A DNA stretch of 64,000 nt from Podarcis raffonei (GCF_027172205.1 NC_070604.1:107033851-107097850); one strand, 5' to 3'. Counted from the first letter of the stretch, positions 10,815 to 22,466 are shown. Program-made: numbers and translations. Notes: generated from the sequence alone by a model not told the origin.

Positions 10815-12091
10815 TTACTTACCCTAATTAATGGGGGAGAGGCTCTTTCTCTCTCTCCCTTTTGTTAATCATGGCCAATGATGGTCAGGGGCAATGGGAG
10901 CTAGACTCTGATCTCAACTGAAGGGAACCACATGGGCTGTCTTTACCAAACTTGGTCCACTGGGAAAGGAGGGGCAGAGAGAGAAGGCACTTGCCCACCT
11001 GGCATGGATCTTTGTATAAATCCGCTTCATATTTGTCTGTTTTAGGCATGTGTAAATCATGTGTAAATTGGTGCAGATTTAATCAATTAAATGTTGAATT
11101 GGTTGAAACTCATATAATCAAGCAACTAAAATTTCTCAAATTAATTTACACATAGCCCTCTTGGCAAAACAGACAAGTAAGACGAAACTCATTTTGCTCT
11201 GAACCTGATACACAGAGCAGCTCTTTCAGAAGAGCATTTCATTTACAGCAAATAACTTAACAAGATAAAAGCCTCAGGAAAAGGACAATATATTTACAGC
11301 AATTGGATTTGCAAAGCTGGGAGTAAAGGATTATTAATTTGGATATGGTGCTTTCCCCCCCAGCATTGCTATGCAGCTGAAATGCGCTTATTGTGAACGG
11401 CAAGCCCATTTCTAGAAAACAGTGCCGTTCATTTTTGTTTGTTGTGCCTTGCGTGAATAGGCCCCTTCAACGTGGGCCTTAAAAGTTAGCATATTTATGG
11501 CCTGAGCCCGAAACATGCTGCACCAGCAAATAAATTGGTCCAGATGGAAGTGTTCAGGCTGCTGTGGCTGTGCAGCGTCACAAACCACAACGTTCTGTTG
11601 GCATTGCAGGCAGATAGTCTGGTGCATGGCTGTGTATTTGGGACTGGAACACTAGTGTGCAAAATGCCCTTTAGTTTCAACACCCCAAAGTGATTTGGCG
11701 TGCAGAGATGGGAGAAAATGTTATAATAATGCAAGGATTTGCCTGTGTTTCTGTGTACTTCCTCCTCTTTCTCTTGAACTTCTGCGCCAGCACACAGGAC
11801 CAAGATATTTTGAGCCACTGTTGTAGGAAACTCATAATCTGTTAATGGTGGCAGCTGCCTCATGGTAAGGCTGTCCCTCTTAGCAGAAGAGGACAAGAAG
11901 AGGTGGCCAGGTCCAGGAAACTGAGAGGCAAAGGCAGAGATGGAAGTCACTAGGCCATGATGGGAGAACCCAGTATCTTTGGGGAGAAGCTTTACAGCTT
12001 TACAAATGTCCCTTAACACTCAATATTCACACATAGCAATTCATCAGGATTCTCCCCACAGGTCATTTGGTGTCAGTTGGCCCAGTCAAAG
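10815..12091. other. Unique sequence, about 1.3 kb
   Basis: No repeat family or exon recognised. A minus-strand open frame of 174 codons (11495-12019) has no domain-like composition and no start or splice context. Confidence 0.45.
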
Positions 12092-12093
12092 TA

Positions 12094-12319
12094 CAGTGGT
12101 ACCTCAGGTTACATACGCTTCAGGTTACAGACTCAGCTAACCCAGAAATAGTGCTTCAGGTTAAGAACTTTGCTTCAGGATGAGAACAGAAATTGTGCTC
12201 CGGCAGCACGGCGGCAGCAGGAGGCCCCGTTAGCTAAAGTGGTGCTTCAGGTTAAGAACAGTTTCACATTAAGTACGGGCCTCCGGAACGAATTAAGTAC
12301 TTAACCTGAGGTACCACTG
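12094..12319. mobile_element. TA-flanked MITE, family M1, copy 1
   Basis: Ends are the inverted repeats CAGTGGTACCTCAGGTTA and its complement, and the element is flanked by TA on both sides, as in Tc1/mariner-type targets. The internal block GAGGCCCCGTTAGCTAAAGT and several GGTTAAGAAC sub-repeats recur in the copies at 18562, 55508 and 63587. It has no coding capacity. Confidence 0.9.
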
Positions 12320-12578
12320 TATGTGTTGGGAGGTGGGACAATCCAGCCATAGCCGGCTCTGTTGTCTTCTATGACAGCCGCCTAGGTACTTTCCTTCTCC
12401 TTCCCACAGGACACCTGGTGTCACTTGTTTTTAGAGTTCCTCTAAACATGTGCCGTGTATCTCATAACGTGAGTCGCCACAGACGACAACTTCCACATTT
12501 ATTTGACCCCACATAAGCTTCGGACTTCAAAGCCCTGCCTTAAAAACCTTATGCATTGCCATAAATCCTAGCATAAGG

Positions 12579-12709
12579 CAGTGTTTCTCAAACGTGGGTC
12601 CCCAGCTGTTGTTGGACTACCATCATCCCTTACCACTGGTCCTGCTAGCTAAAGGATGGTGGGAGTTGTGGTCCAACAACAGTTGAGGACCCAAGTTTGA
12701 GAAACACTG
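12579..12709. mobile_element. hAT-type foldback MITE
   Basis: A 131-bp near-palindrome with ends CAGTGTTTCTCAAACG and its complement and a central spacer. The 8-bp flanks GCATAAGG and GCACCAGG agree at 6 of 8 positions, consistent with an aged hAT duplication. Same family type as the element at 40027-40159. Confidence 0.85.
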
Positions 12710-12711
12710 GC

Positions 12712-12800
12712 ACCAGGAGAGTCCTGTTGGATCAGACCAAAGGTCTGTCTAGTTCTGAATCCCGCACTGCACAGGAGACAGACAGGTGCCTTTTGGAAGT
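12712..12800 (+). repeat. Interspersed repeat R1, partial
   Basis: Contains TTGGATCAGACCAAAGGTCT, the diagnostic block of repeat R1 (see 1525-1790), and a short part of what follows. Confidence 0.5.
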
Positions 12801-13084
12801 GCATCATCAGGCCGTGATGGCAGTAATGATTTCCTGGTAGCAGAGGTGAAATTTCGATGGCTGTGTAGCCAAAATGGGGCTTCTGTGATACAAGAGGGAG
12901 GTATCAGCCAACTCACCCGCCCCCTCAAAAAACCCCAATCCAATATTGTATTTCAGTTAGAAAATAAAAGTAAAAATATAAAGTATCCCGAAGGAAGGTG
13001 TGGCTAGGTGTCTTAATAAAACCAAGGAGAAGTGTTTCAGTTAGAAGGTGAGGCTGCACTGTAATATTCTACAGCCTTTTAAAT

Positions 13085-13215
13085 GTCTCTGTGGGAAGGG
13101 GGTATTGTTATGTTGTTTTGGTTTAATTATTTACTTTTGTTTTATCTTGTATTTTATTCTGCGAACCACCCTGAGATCTTTTGATGAAGATATATAAATT
13201 TAATAAACAAAATAA
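13085..13215 (+). mobile_element. L2-type LINE 3' tail
   Basis: Reads GCGAACCACCCTGAGATCTT followed by ATATATAAATTTAATAAA. This is the L2/CR1-group 3' UTR end with its CCGCCCTGAGA-like motif and AATAAA-type tail. Coding part absent. Confidence 0.6.
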
Positions 13216-13299
13216 AACAATTAAAATGAAACGTTTTGTTGCATGTGGCATCTGTCACAGTCAATAATCCTTGATAGACCCGCTTTCCTCCACGAATTT

Positions 13300-13450
13300 A
13301 ATTTAAAGCATGTGGCTTCCCCCACAGAATTATGGGGACTGTGGTTTCTTAAGTGTGCTGGGAATTGCAGCTCTGTGAAGATGGGTAAACTACACTTCCC
13401 ATAATTCTTAGGGGGAAGCAATGTGCTTTAACTATACAGCGTGGAGGTGA
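13300..13450. mobile_element. Foldback MITE, probably hAT-type
   Basis: The left half contains CCCACAGAATTATGGGGACT and the right half CCCATAATTCTTAGGGGGAA, which are inverted relative to each other around GGGAATTGCAGCTCTGTGAA. A related half is seen at 27925-28025. Confidence 0.5.
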
Positions 13451-13879
13451 TTTAAACCCATCCAGGCCACTTGCTATCATCTCACCTTGTGATGGTGAAT
13501 TTCACAAAGTGAATATGTGTTGCACACTGTGGCTTAAGTCTTTCGTGGGCCAAACAGAGCACCACTTCACATGTCTGCAGTGTGTATTTGCCATGGTAAA
13601 CACTAGAAAACTGCACGTCCATGGAGATAAATATATTCCAGGGAGGAGCAGTCAGTCACAGCCACTGGCCGTCTGGGTCATCCCCTGTACACTCCTGCAC
13701 CGATGGATACATGGCAGGCATGTCTGTTTAGTAAAGTGTGAATCAGCCCTGGCAGTCATTATGAAACAAGCTCCTATGACCGAAAAGGGAGAGAGCAAAA
13801 ATTAGACACGTTATCACTGCGGCTTGAGGTAGTGTTCTGAAATGGGACTTTTTCTCCCTTTCCCTCGCTCAGCGCCTCC
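13451..13879. other. Unique sequence, nothing recognised
   Basis: No identifiable gene or repeat. Confidence 0.4.
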
Positions 13880-14260
13880 CCCAATATAATCCATTGTTGA
13901 GTAAACAGTCATAAATCTGTTGCAGACGGACAGGCTACGCCTACTCAAATTGCCTACTGCTGCAATTTCAGCTTCAAGCTTTAATGCCCTAAACATGAAT
14001 AACTTTTGTGAGCAAGGCACAGATCTGATTAATGATGCAAGCTTGCCAACCACTGTATTCAACAACTGCAACAGCAGACCCACACCCCGCCCTGTCCTTT
14101 AACTAACTAAATAAGCAAATTTCAGCACTGAATTATACAAGAGCACCAGAGCTTAATAAACTGTATTCTAAAAGACACGGCAGATAAGGTTTCGTAGCCC
14201 AGCTGGGCTAGCAAACTCAGCAGACTTGTTCATTTAGCTTTCTGTTTTCTGGTGTTTGCC
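13880..14260. other. Repeat-free stretch, candidate conserved non-coding DNA
   Basis: Shows no repeat similarity, balanced AT-rich composition and many homeodomain- or POU-like words (TAATGATGCAAG, TCATAAATC, AACATGAATAAC). Such texture is typical of vertebrate conserved enhancers but also occurs by chance. Confidence 0.25.
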
Positions 14261-14830
14261 AACTTCTTGTCTGTTAATTCAGACGCAGGAGGAAGAACGT
14301 GTGTGGTTATTTGGTCAATTGGCTCCTTTCACAAACAGATGGGTTCTCCGAAGCCTACTGTCTTTAAATACACGTGCATGCACACACAAAAAATGTTTAT
14401 CATGTTAAGTGTGAAGCAGAGTGGGACCCCTGCTTTGATGTACTCCAAGCGGGTGCCAAACGTATTTCTCTGCTTTCCTTTGAACCACATCAGTGAGGCT
14501 GAGAGGGGGCAGGCCAGGACTTCCATGCACACTGCTCAGGCTTGTGCCCCGGAGAGGTCATTGTGGTGCTGCTGTTGCTGCAAAAGCAATGCAGCAGGCG
14601 GCAGTTACGCGATACCAGTCTCTGCAGCCACAGCAGGCGCTGTGACTTCACTCCTGGAAGCACATTCCATTGTTGCTCGAGACAGGCAGATCCCAACAGT
14701 GACTCCTGTGAGCATGACTGCAGCTGTTGGCTTGCCACAAATCTAGAGGGGACTTGTAATTAAGAGTTACCATCTCTTTCTTTTCTGGCATGCTCAAGTA
14801 TCAGGCAAAAATGGGTGTGTTTGTATATCA
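14261..14830. other. Unique sequence, nothing recognised
   Basis: A 164-codon plus-strand frame (14252-14746) overlaps other-strand frames and has no family signature; treated as chance. Confidence 0.4.
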
Positions 14831-14842
14831 CATCTGTATCTT

Positions 14843-15065
14843 GTTGTTTAGTCGTTTAGTCGTGTCCGACTCTTCGTGACCCCATGGACCAGAGCACGCC
14901 AAGCACTCCTGTCTTCCACTGCCTCCCGCAGTTTGGTCAAACTCATGATGATGCTGGTAGCTTCGAGAACACTGTCCAACCATCTTGTCCTCTGTTGTCC
15001 CCTTCTCCTTGTGCCCTCAATCTTTCCCAACATCAGGGTCTTTTCCAGGGAGTCTTCTCTTCTCA
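14843..15065 (-). mobile_element. BovB LINE 3' fragment, 5'-truncated
   Basis: The plus strand shows the reverse complement of the BovB 3' end: TAGTCGTTTAGTCGTGTCCG, CTCTTCGTGACCCCATGGAC, then the region encoding R-R-G-Q-Q-R-x-R-W-L-D-S and the G-V-T-K-S-R-T-R terminus. A perfect 11-bp duplication ATCTGTATCTT flanks it (14832-14842 and 15066-15076). The 223-bp copy is severely 5'-truncated. Confidence 0.95.
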
Positions 15066-15084
15066 ATCTGTATCTTAGCAGTCT

Positions 15085-15170
15085 TCTTTTACCGTTGTTA
15101 GCCACTCTGAGCCCGGCTTCGGCTGGGGAGGGCGGGATATAAATAAAATTTTATTATTATTATTCTGAGG
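15085..15170 (+). mobile_element. L2-type LINE 3' tail
   Basis: GCCACTCTGAGCCCGGCTTC then GGGGAGGGCGGGATATAAAT and an (ATT)n end: a second L2-type 3' UTR variant. It lies just after the BovB insertion. Confidence 0.65.
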
Positions 15171-15599
15171 AGTTCAAAGCAGAAAACATGAGGCTATCAC
15201 ATTCTCCCACATTCTGCCCAACCCAGTAAAACTGAGAGTTAGTGATGGGCCCAAGTCTATGCTATGAGCTACCTATTGGAGGAGTTGAAAACTCATGCCT
15301 GTAACCCAAATCTAATGGTCTGTCTGCTGTGCCACATTAGTTCTGTTCTACAGCTGAAGTTTCTCCCATTGTGGAGATGGGAAAACCTTATCCTGTCATA
15401 TTTGTGACTATCATCCCAGCTACTGAAAGGCAAAAGAGCTCAGCAAGCGAAGAGATGGCAGTTCACCCAGGAGTGGGTGAGGGGAACCTGGGGGCTTGAA
15501 GGTGTTTATTACCTTATTTCCAAAAACTTCTGCACTGTCAACATCAAGGACAGAAATCATGGCAGCATAAAGTCAACAACAAAATTACGTTAATATAGC
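15171..15599. other. Unique sequence, nothing recognised
   Basis: No recognisable gene or repeat. Confidence 0.4.
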
Positions 15600-15720
15600 C
15601 CAACCAAGTACAGTTGTTGGACTACAACTCCCAGCATCCCTGACCCACTGGTAATGCTGGCCATGGTGGCAGACCACCATCTGACCAACATCTGGCAGAC
15701 TACAAGTTCAATAGACTTGC
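15600..15720. mobile_element. hAT-type foldback MITE remnant
   Basis: GTTGTTGGACTACAACTCCC and the complementary right half around GACCAACATCTGGCAG match the hAT foldback family (compare 12579, 40027). Ends are worn. Confidence 0.5.
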
Positions 15721-15787
15721 AATAGCAGCAGTGACAGGAGGAAAAATTTTCCGATAGGGATGTGGCTCACTATTAGCAATGAAAGTA

Positions 15788-16139
15788 AAGGTAAAGGGAC
15801 CCCTGACCATTAGGTCCAGTCTTGGCTGACTCTGGGGTTGCGGCACTCATCTCGCTCTATTGGCTGAGGGAGCCGGCGTACAGCTTCCGGGTCATGTGGC
15901 CAGCATGACTAAGCCGCTTCTGGCGAACCAGAGCAGTGCTCGGAAACGCCGTTTACCTTCTCACCGGAGCAGTACCTATTTATCTACTTGCACTTTGACG
16001 TGCTTTCGAACTGCTAGGTTGGCAGGAGCAGGGACCGAGCAACGGGAGCTCACCCCGTTGCGGGGATTCGAACTGCCGACCTTCTGATCAGCAAGTCCTA
16101 GGCTCTGTGGTTTAACCCACAGCGCCACCCACATCCCAC
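15788..16139 (-). mobile_element. Sauria SINE, copy 2, full length
   Basis: A complete element: the head at 16139 reads the tRNA-like part with its B box, followed by the TTGGCAGGAGCAGGGACCGA-complement body, the GTAAACGGCGTTTCC block, the CAACCCCAGAGTC block and the (ACCTTT) tail at 15788. A perfect 13-bp duplication AGCAATGAAAGTA flanks it (15775-15787 and 16140-16152). It is the best reference copy of the common subfamily here. Confidence 0.97.
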
Positions 16140-16154
16140 AGCAATGAAAGTAGC

Positions 16155-16535
16155 AGAGCTTATTTGTTTTCCCCCTAAGCCTTTTGCTTGCTTGCTTGCT
16201 GCGTTGGCAGCCTGGCCACTATTTTACTCCCCCTCAGTGCATTACACTAACATCTTTCCAGGGCATTGAAGGCAGAAAATGGCAGGGTGCCACAAAAATT
16301 GGTAGAGGATATTTGGAGAAAATTCTGCAGCACTCCATTTTCTAGGAAGGTGAGAAAAATGAAAATGAAATCTTAGAAATTTTCTCTGAGATATTTCAGG
16401 TCAGCTCTACTGGATACAGTGCAGATGTCCTGTATGAAGGCCAGCAGACCTTTCCACACACAAGAACCATCTTCCTTTTCTTTTCTTTTCTTTTCTTTCT
16501 TTTTAAAGACTAGCAGTTGCTACAGCCTCTTTCAA
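16155..16535. other. Unique sequence with short tandem tracts
   Basis: Contains a (CTTG)4 run near 16182-16199 and a (TTTTC)n run at about 16475-16505. Nothing else recognised. Confidence 0.5.
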
Positions 16536-17265
16536 GTATTTATTTATAGCCAGGATGAGAGATAGAAACATGTCTTTAAAAAAATGAGCGAAGAGATTAT
16601 ACCAAACCCCACTGAATTTTGCATAAGATCTTAAATTCCACACTGCCTGGTACGATTGCTGCCATGCAGCTTCCTAAACTCCCTGTTTAAGCATTATATT
16701 CTCGTTGTGATTTATTTTCCCCCTGGAGTGCTGAAGTGAACACAGTCCACTAAAATTAATTCCAAGGGAAAAGAAACTGGTTCAAATCTCCTGAGAGATC
16801 AGGCTGCTGTTTCCCTGAGGGAAAGCCTCCTCGCCACTTGAGAAATGTGTCTTTTGCTTGATACATTTTTCATTCGCTGCATATTAGCAAATTAAAAAAG
16901 ACAGCAGATTTATATTTCCTGCAAGAGGTGATTGTATAACAGAAGTCAGCTAGTTTGTTTCCCTGTTTATTTCAACATGGTTAATTGGCTAAGAAAGATG
17001 CAATAATCTGAATGGCAACACGTTCCAAAATATGGAAACGTGTCTTTCTGCTCTGCCAAGCCTGCTTCGTTAATCGCCAACACATTACGGTAATAAAAAG
17101 CTCATCCACTAAGCACAAAGCTGTAACGCAAGACATTACAACGGCCCTAAATTTCGATGAGCCGTCAGCACCAATGCCAGGCTTTAATTATGATTTGTGA
17201 AAGGGAGTTGCTGAACAACCATACGTGTCACCTTTATTGCCCTTGGGCCTAAAGAGTATTCCATT
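16536..17265. other. Repeat-free stretch, best candidate conserved non-coding DNA
   Basis: About 730 bp with no trace of any repeat family found elsewhere in the window. It is AT-rich with dense homeodomain-like words: AAAATTAATTCC at about 16752, ATATTAGCAAATTAAAAA at about 16880 and CTTTAATTATGATTTG at about 17182. No exon with splice sites is present. This is the texture of a vertebrate developmental enhancer; no alignment was possible. Confidence 0.3.
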
Positions 17266-17635
17266 CTGAAAAATGTCAGCATAGCTTGGCTCCCTGACCA
17301 TCCCACAGGCAAATGAGGGAGTGCTCGTATTCCTTATTTATTGATTTTGTTTTGCCCCCCCCCCGCCCCCCAAGATCTGTGTGGCCACTGGTGTACTTAA
17401 GGCAATTTGCATATATCTTCCGAAATACTTCAAACAGCATAATAAAATAACTGCATATGAAACAAATATAACAGCTATATGGCTGGAGGTAGCATGCTCT
17501 TGGGAGGTGTTGTGATGGCCATTGTTTTCGTGAGCACTCACTTTGCATGTAGAAGATGACAGATCAAACTCTTGACACCTCTGATTAAAAGGTTTCCAGG
17601 TGCCATAATTGGGACACGAGGCTCCTGCAAATGAT
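17266..17635. other. Unique sequence, nothing recognised
   Basis: A C-rich run at about 17355-17372 separates AT-rich flanks. No gene or repeat recognised. Confidence 0.4.
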
Positions 17636-17735
17636 CTGCATTATCAAGCATTATCAAGCCTCCCAGAGTGGCTGGGGAAACTCAGCCAGATGGGCGGGGT
17701 ATAAATTAATATTATTATCATTATTATTAATCTTA
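17636..17735 (+). mobile_element. L2 LINE 3' tail
   Basis: CAGAGTGGCTGGGGAAACTC followed by AGATGGGCGGGGTATAAATT and (ATT)n: the same 3' end as the coding L2 copy at 57290-57901. Heavily truncated. Confidence 0.75.
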
Positions 17736-18555
17736 GCTTACTTGCACAAAGCTTTCATGGAGGTTAGACTATGTCTGATCTTTATTGAGTGTTCATTCTG
17801 ATTTGTTTGTAGAGAGGTAATAGGCCTTCCCAATATTTCATTCAAATGCATTTCCTTATCACTTTCCTAACAGCAATTTATTTATTTAATAGATTTGTTT
17901 CAGCAGAGCGCTTTAATTGCACAAACCTACATTTCTGCTATATGCTCTTGACTACCTCCCTCAAAATACTGACTTTCTGGAAGCAGCCACAAATGGACTA
18001 AAGCTCTATCATAGTACAAGGCAAACTCTGCTCATACGCACTATTAAATGTATTGCACTGTTGCATCTTAGTTTTGAGATACGTTTCTATGAGGTGGTTG
18101 ATGTTGCTGTTTTTACTGCTTTGTTGATTTGTAAAAAAATTAATAATAGTAGTAGTAATAATAATTTATTTATTTATTTATATGTTGGTTATTTGGCCGG
18201 GTTGCCCCTGGGTTGTAACCTGCTTTGGGTCTACAGCTTTAAGAGAACGGCAGCCATAAAACATAATAAAAGAGATTATTATTGATGTATTCCTACCGGG
18301 GAGGTAACGTTATCAGACCTAACTCTGCACCTATCTCTTATGATGAATGTTTGAGCTCCGAGCAATTGAAGGCATGCAAACACAACGCAGCTGAAATTTC
18401 ATGTTGATTTTAAAGCATTTGTATCGCTGGAACCCACCACCCCATCCTTTTCGGTTAATGAGTATTATCACATAACAAGTGATGGCTTTCCTGGTTTAAA
18501 TATCACTACTACTCTTTCCAATGACTGCAGACGTCACTCCTCCACTGGTCTGGCC
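17736..18555. other. Mostly unique; weak L2-like tail at 18150-18250
   Basis: The stretch around 18165-18250 (TTATTTATATGTTGGTTATT, then GGCCGGGTTGCCCCTGGG) resembles an inverted L2-type tail. The rest is unassigned. Confidence 0.35.
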
Positions 18556-18561
18556 TGGATA

Positions 18562-18787
18562 CAGTGGTACCTCAGGTTAAGAACTTAATTCGTTCCGGAG
18601 GTCCGTTCTTAACCTGAAGCTGTTCTTAACCTGAAGCACCACTTTAGTTTATGGGGCCTCCTGCTGCTGCCGCGCCGCCGGAGCATGATTTCTGTTCTCA
18701 TCCTGAAGCAAAGTTCTTAACCCGAGGTACTATTTCTGGGTTAGCAGAGTCTGTAACCTGAAGCGTATGTAACCCAAGGTACCACTG
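18562..18787. mobile_element. TA-flanked MITE, family M1, copy 2
   Basis: Inverted orientation relative to 12094-12319. Ends CAGTGGTACCTCAGGTTA and complement, flanked by TA. The internal GGGGCCTCCTGCTGCTGCCG block is the complement of the block in copy 1. Confidence 0.9.
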
Positions 18788-18961
18788 TACTGCCTCATTC
18801 TGCCCTGTGTCTAGACTCAGATGAAATCCCATAATTGTGTAATGAATGGTGTATCTGAAGAAGTGTGCATGCACACGAAAGCTCATACCAATAACAAACT
18901 TAGCTGGTCTCTAAGGTGCTACTAAGGGACGCGGGTGACGCTGTGGGTTAAACCACAGAGC

Positions 18962-19579
18962 CTAGGACTTGCTGATCAGAAGATCAGCGGTTCGAATCCC
19001 CCTGACAGGGTGAGCTCTTTTCACTCGTGTAATCTCCAATTTAATAATGCTTTTGCCCCTTTTCAACCAATCAGTCCCTTTTCCACAGTCCAGACTGAGC
19101 TCCATGTAGTACTTAAAAGCATATTTCAGAATCCCTCCAAACTTTAGAGCCCCCATATCTCCAAACCTCTCGCGGCCCATTGCCAGACTCGGAAAGTCGA
19201 TATAACCTTGCTCAGGGGGGTCAATCCAACCCCCCATTTTCAGTCCAGTCCAAACTTTATCTTTCCGAGTCTGATTTTTTCGAAGATCAGTTGCCAAATC
19301 CAAAGACTCATGTTCCTGCAGGGCCGCAGCCTCCATCTCTGGCTCCATTTCTGATTCCCCAAGTTCAGCAGAATCCTCTTCTTTCATCTGTTCTGTCAAG
19401 GCACACTCCTGGTTTGGTTCCTGGGTAGGCTCCATACCTTTTCCTACTGCCTGTCCAAAATTTCCTGCTGTCTGCTTAAGATTTCCAACCAAGTCAGTCA
19501 TCAAATTCATTCCTTCATGTAATTCTTCCAATAGAGCATTTGTTTTGTAAAAAGCGCACAACAACATTTCTGAATGCAT
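18962..19579 (-). pseudogene. 205-codon frame in the insert, possible L1 ORF1 N-terminus
   Basis: The predicted protein begins MHSEMLLCAFYKTNALLEEL and is acidic in the middle (runs of E and Q at residues 50-95), followed by a basic, W- and G-containing part. The last 17 or so residues (AHPVRGIRTADLLISKS) are read from the antisense tRNA-like head of the Sauria SINE, so the frame is a chimera and cannot be a native C-terminus. I do not recognise a domain. Its position after a long leader suggests the start of an L1 ORF1, but a chance frame is possible. Confidence 0.35.
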
Positions 19580-20507
19580 TGTCCTTCAAGGTCACCAATC
19601 AGTTCCCACGAGTTATACTGTAGCGGCTGGAAATTCCCTAGAATTAGTTACAGTTTCACAGTCTCCCTCTAGGGGGAAAACTTCTGTTACAGATCCAACC
19701 CCAGAGTTTCTCTTTTTTTTCTCCCCTTTTTTCTTTTAGATACTTTGTCAATCGTTGTTATTTTAAAATGCGAAGGAAAACAGTGGAATCACAATGTTTC
19801 TCTTCTTTTAACTATCTGTCAAACGACTTCTGTTTCTGGTCAATGAGCTTCAAACGTCAGACCTGACACCCCGCTCCCGGGTCAGGACGGTGGAAAATTA
19901 CTCTGCTTTAAACTTACTTCTGCAGGTTAAAACAGTCCAAAGAAAGCTCCCCCTTCTCCTCCTGCAGCCGAAGGGGGGGGTTCAGCTATTTTAGATGATG
20001 AAATCCACTCATTTAATAGTAATTTTCAAAGCTTTAGTTTACTTTGTCTTTGCTTTGTTCAGTCTACAAGGAAACGGAAGGCTGACTTCCTGTTTAGACC
20101 TTCCCGTTTCAGTACCAAATTATAATAATTTTTTAAGTCCGATTCCTTTCTTTTCACAGTTCCTTATTTATAGTCCAATTTTTCAAAGTTTAGGTACTCA
20201 CGGTGATTATTTTTAAAATCCAAATTGTCCCAAAAAGAAGGCAGCGCTCTCCGGCAACGGCTATGCGGCTTCACTCCACGGAAAGAGCAGTTGACTCTCA
20301 GCACCGCACCACTTCCCCCTCTTCGCTTCAGAGCCCGGGGGGACGCTAAGGGTGCCTGCCGAGTCCCATGGTCACAGGCTTCATCCGCCTGTGATTTTTT
20401 AAAGGGTCCCCGCTTCGCCGTAGCGGAAAAGACCCGTTTCGCGCAGAGCTTGTCCCTCCAGTTCAGAGGGAGTCCGCCATTGCCGACGGCGCCACCCCGG
20501 AAATCCG
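19017..20507 (-). mobile_element. Probable 5' part of an L1 (5' UTR and start of ORF1)
   Basis: On the minus strand it opens with a GC-rich leader (GGGGTGGCGCCGTCGGCAAT and on to about 20250). About 700 bp of AT-rich leader with several polypurine runs follow, then an open frame begins at 19579. This GC-rich-to-purine-rich leader is the layout of squamate L1 5' UTRs, but I have not matched a named L1. The 3' part of such an element is absent, and about 100 bp of the host SINE is missing too. An insertion followed by a deletion across the junction would explain both. Confidence 0.45.
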
Positions 20508-20755
20508 TGGTAAACGGCGTTTCCGTGCGCTGCTCTGGTTCACCAGAAGCAGCTTAGTCATGTTGGCCACATGATCCAGAAGCTGTATGCCAGCTCCCTC
20601 GGCCAATAAAGCGAGATGAGCGCCGCAACCCCAGAGTCGGCCACGACTGGACTTATGGTCAGGGGACCTTAAGGTGCTATTGGAAGGAATTATTATTATT
20701 ATTATTTTGTTTCAACTGTGGCAGACCAACACGGCTACCTACCTGTAACTAGAAA

Positions 20756-20919
20756 AAACGCAAGTTAGCTATCGCCACAACCTGAGGATCCAGGTTCTGT
20801 GATCCAGGAGAAGTAGAAGACTGCCAACCTCCTACAGGAAAGAAGAAATTATGTATGAGGGATGGGTGGAAAGATGGTAATGTCCCAAGATTGTGTGTGT
20901 GGTAAATTATCTGTTTTAC
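20756..20919. other. Unique sequence
   Basis: Nothing recognised. Confidence 0.4.
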
Positions 20920-21045
20920 ATGCAGAAGGTCTCAGGTTCAACCCTCAGCCTCTCTAGGGAGGGAGAGTTGGGCAAGTTCCTGCCTGAAACCATGCTAGCT
21001 GGTCCAAGGGTCTAGCTCCATATAAAGCAGCCTATGCCCCTGTTT
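20920..21045 (+). mobile_element. tRNA-Ala-like SINE
   Basis: Contains ACATGCAGAAGGTCTCAGGT (anticodon and variable region), a TTCAACCCTCAGCCTCTC B-box area, TTCCTGCCTGAAACC and the end CCATATAAAGCAGCCTATGC. The 5' half of the head is decayed. Confidence 0.6.
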
Positions 21046-21640
21046 TGACTTTCTCAGGCAAACAGTCTTTCCTGGGCCCAAGGGAACAACAGAGAGAAAC
21101 CACATGTCTCCCTCTAGCAGCCAGCAAGATAAGGAGATTTTATGAGGACTCCAGAGGATAAACTATTTGCCTGAGAAAACCACCAGTAAACCAAGGAAGG
21201 GCGAATGTAAATGCTGTTCCCCAGAGCAGGAAGAATGGCTATTTGAGTCCAAAGCAAGAACGCACTAGACTGGCCACATTGTGTTTGGACTAGGGGTAGA
21301 GGAGAAAATCGATCCAGTTCACATTTAAGGCTGAATCTTACCAGATTTGCACTTTCCAAAGCACAACCATCATTTGAATTTCTCACTTATCTGAATTTTG
21401 TGACGCAGGTCTCCAATGCGATGCAGGCCAGTGCTCACCTGGGGGCGGCGGAGGTTGGCAGCCCCCTCAATATTGGGGAGGATAAGTCCCCTGCCTAGAA
21501 ATATTGAGGAGGCTGAAGCCCCTTCCACGCCCTATAGTTAGTGCCCCTGTATTGGGATAAGGTGAAAATGTTTCTCTATAACCACGCCCTTGGCTGATTA
21601 AACAATCTATGGCCTTTTAAATGTGTTTGTGGGAGGGGGG
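21046..21640. other. Unique sequence, weak repeat traces
   Basis: A short echo around AATATTGAGG at 21465-21510 occurs in both orientations. No family recognised. Confidence 0.35.
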
Positions 21641-22466
21641 CTATTAGAATTGTAGATTTGGAAGGGACCACTTGGGTCATCTAGTTCTTTTTAAAAAAAA
21701 ACTACTTTTTTATTCAAAATTTAAAAAACATATTATCCAGAAACATATCATCCTTATTTTCCCCCTTTTTTCTTTTTTTAAAAATGATATTTATTAAGAA
21801 TTTTAAGATTACAAAGAAATAGAGAGAAAAAGAAGGGGGGGGGAAACAATAGAAAGACAAACAGCAGTCAAACAATACAAATCGATAAAAATCAAAATCA
21901 AAAAACCAAAAACAAAACACATAACACATCAAAATCAAAAAACAAGAATAAACCACAAAAATTTTAAAACAGATCCAATATTCCCAAATCCTTAACTGTC
22001 ATGACCTTATTTCATCAATCTCCTCACACCTCCCTTTTTTGTATTCTAGTTGTTAATTATAACAGCAAATCCTTTCCATTTTTCATAATATCCTGTCATT
22101 AAATTACCTTAATCTATTTTGACCTATATTACATAAAAAACCCTAAAATTTAAAACTTAAGTTTTAAGTTTTTTATTTCCCCCCTTTTTTCTTCCCTCCC
22201 CTTCCCTCCCCCCACAGAACCCACCCACCCCCACCCCCGACTTCCCTCAGTTCCAGTCTTTGGTTTCTCTAAAAATGCTGTTTTCTGCATGTTACACAGT
22301 TGTATAGATCCTCAAAGTATTTAAGTAATAATTGTCAATAAAAAGTTTGTGAATGTTTATTCAAAACCAGCCAAGGAGTCCAGTTCGCTTTGTTGCATCT
22401 TCAAATACTTTGTAAAGGGTTCCCATTCATCTTTAAAGTCACAGTTATCCTTGTCCCATAGCTTGT

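Larger units (their letters stand above)
18924..20670 (+). mobile_element. Sauria SINE, copy 3, split by a 1.5-kb insert
   Basis: The head (18924-19016) reads GGGACGCGGGTGACGCTGTG through the B box and stops after GGGTGAGCTC. The 3' part (about 20508-20670) resumes at TAAACGGCGTTTCCGTGCGC and runs to the tail. About 100 bp of body present in copy 2 is missing between the parts. An 11-bp target duplication flanks the whole (18913-18923 AAGGTGCTACT, 20671-20681 AAGGTGCTATT, one mismatch). Confidence 0.88.
18825..20755 (+). repeat. Old sauropsid repeat R2, split by a Sauria SINE
   Basis: The left part (18825-18923) reads ATCTGAAGAAGTGTGCATGC, ACACGAAAGCTCATACCAAT and GGTCTCTAAGGTGCTACT. The right part (20671-20755) resumes at AAGGTGCTATTGGAAGGAAT and continues with GCAGACCAACACGGCTACCT. 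I recognise this series as a widespread sauropsid interspersed repeat but cannot name its class. The Sauria SINE at 18924-20670 interrupts it. Confidence 0.7.
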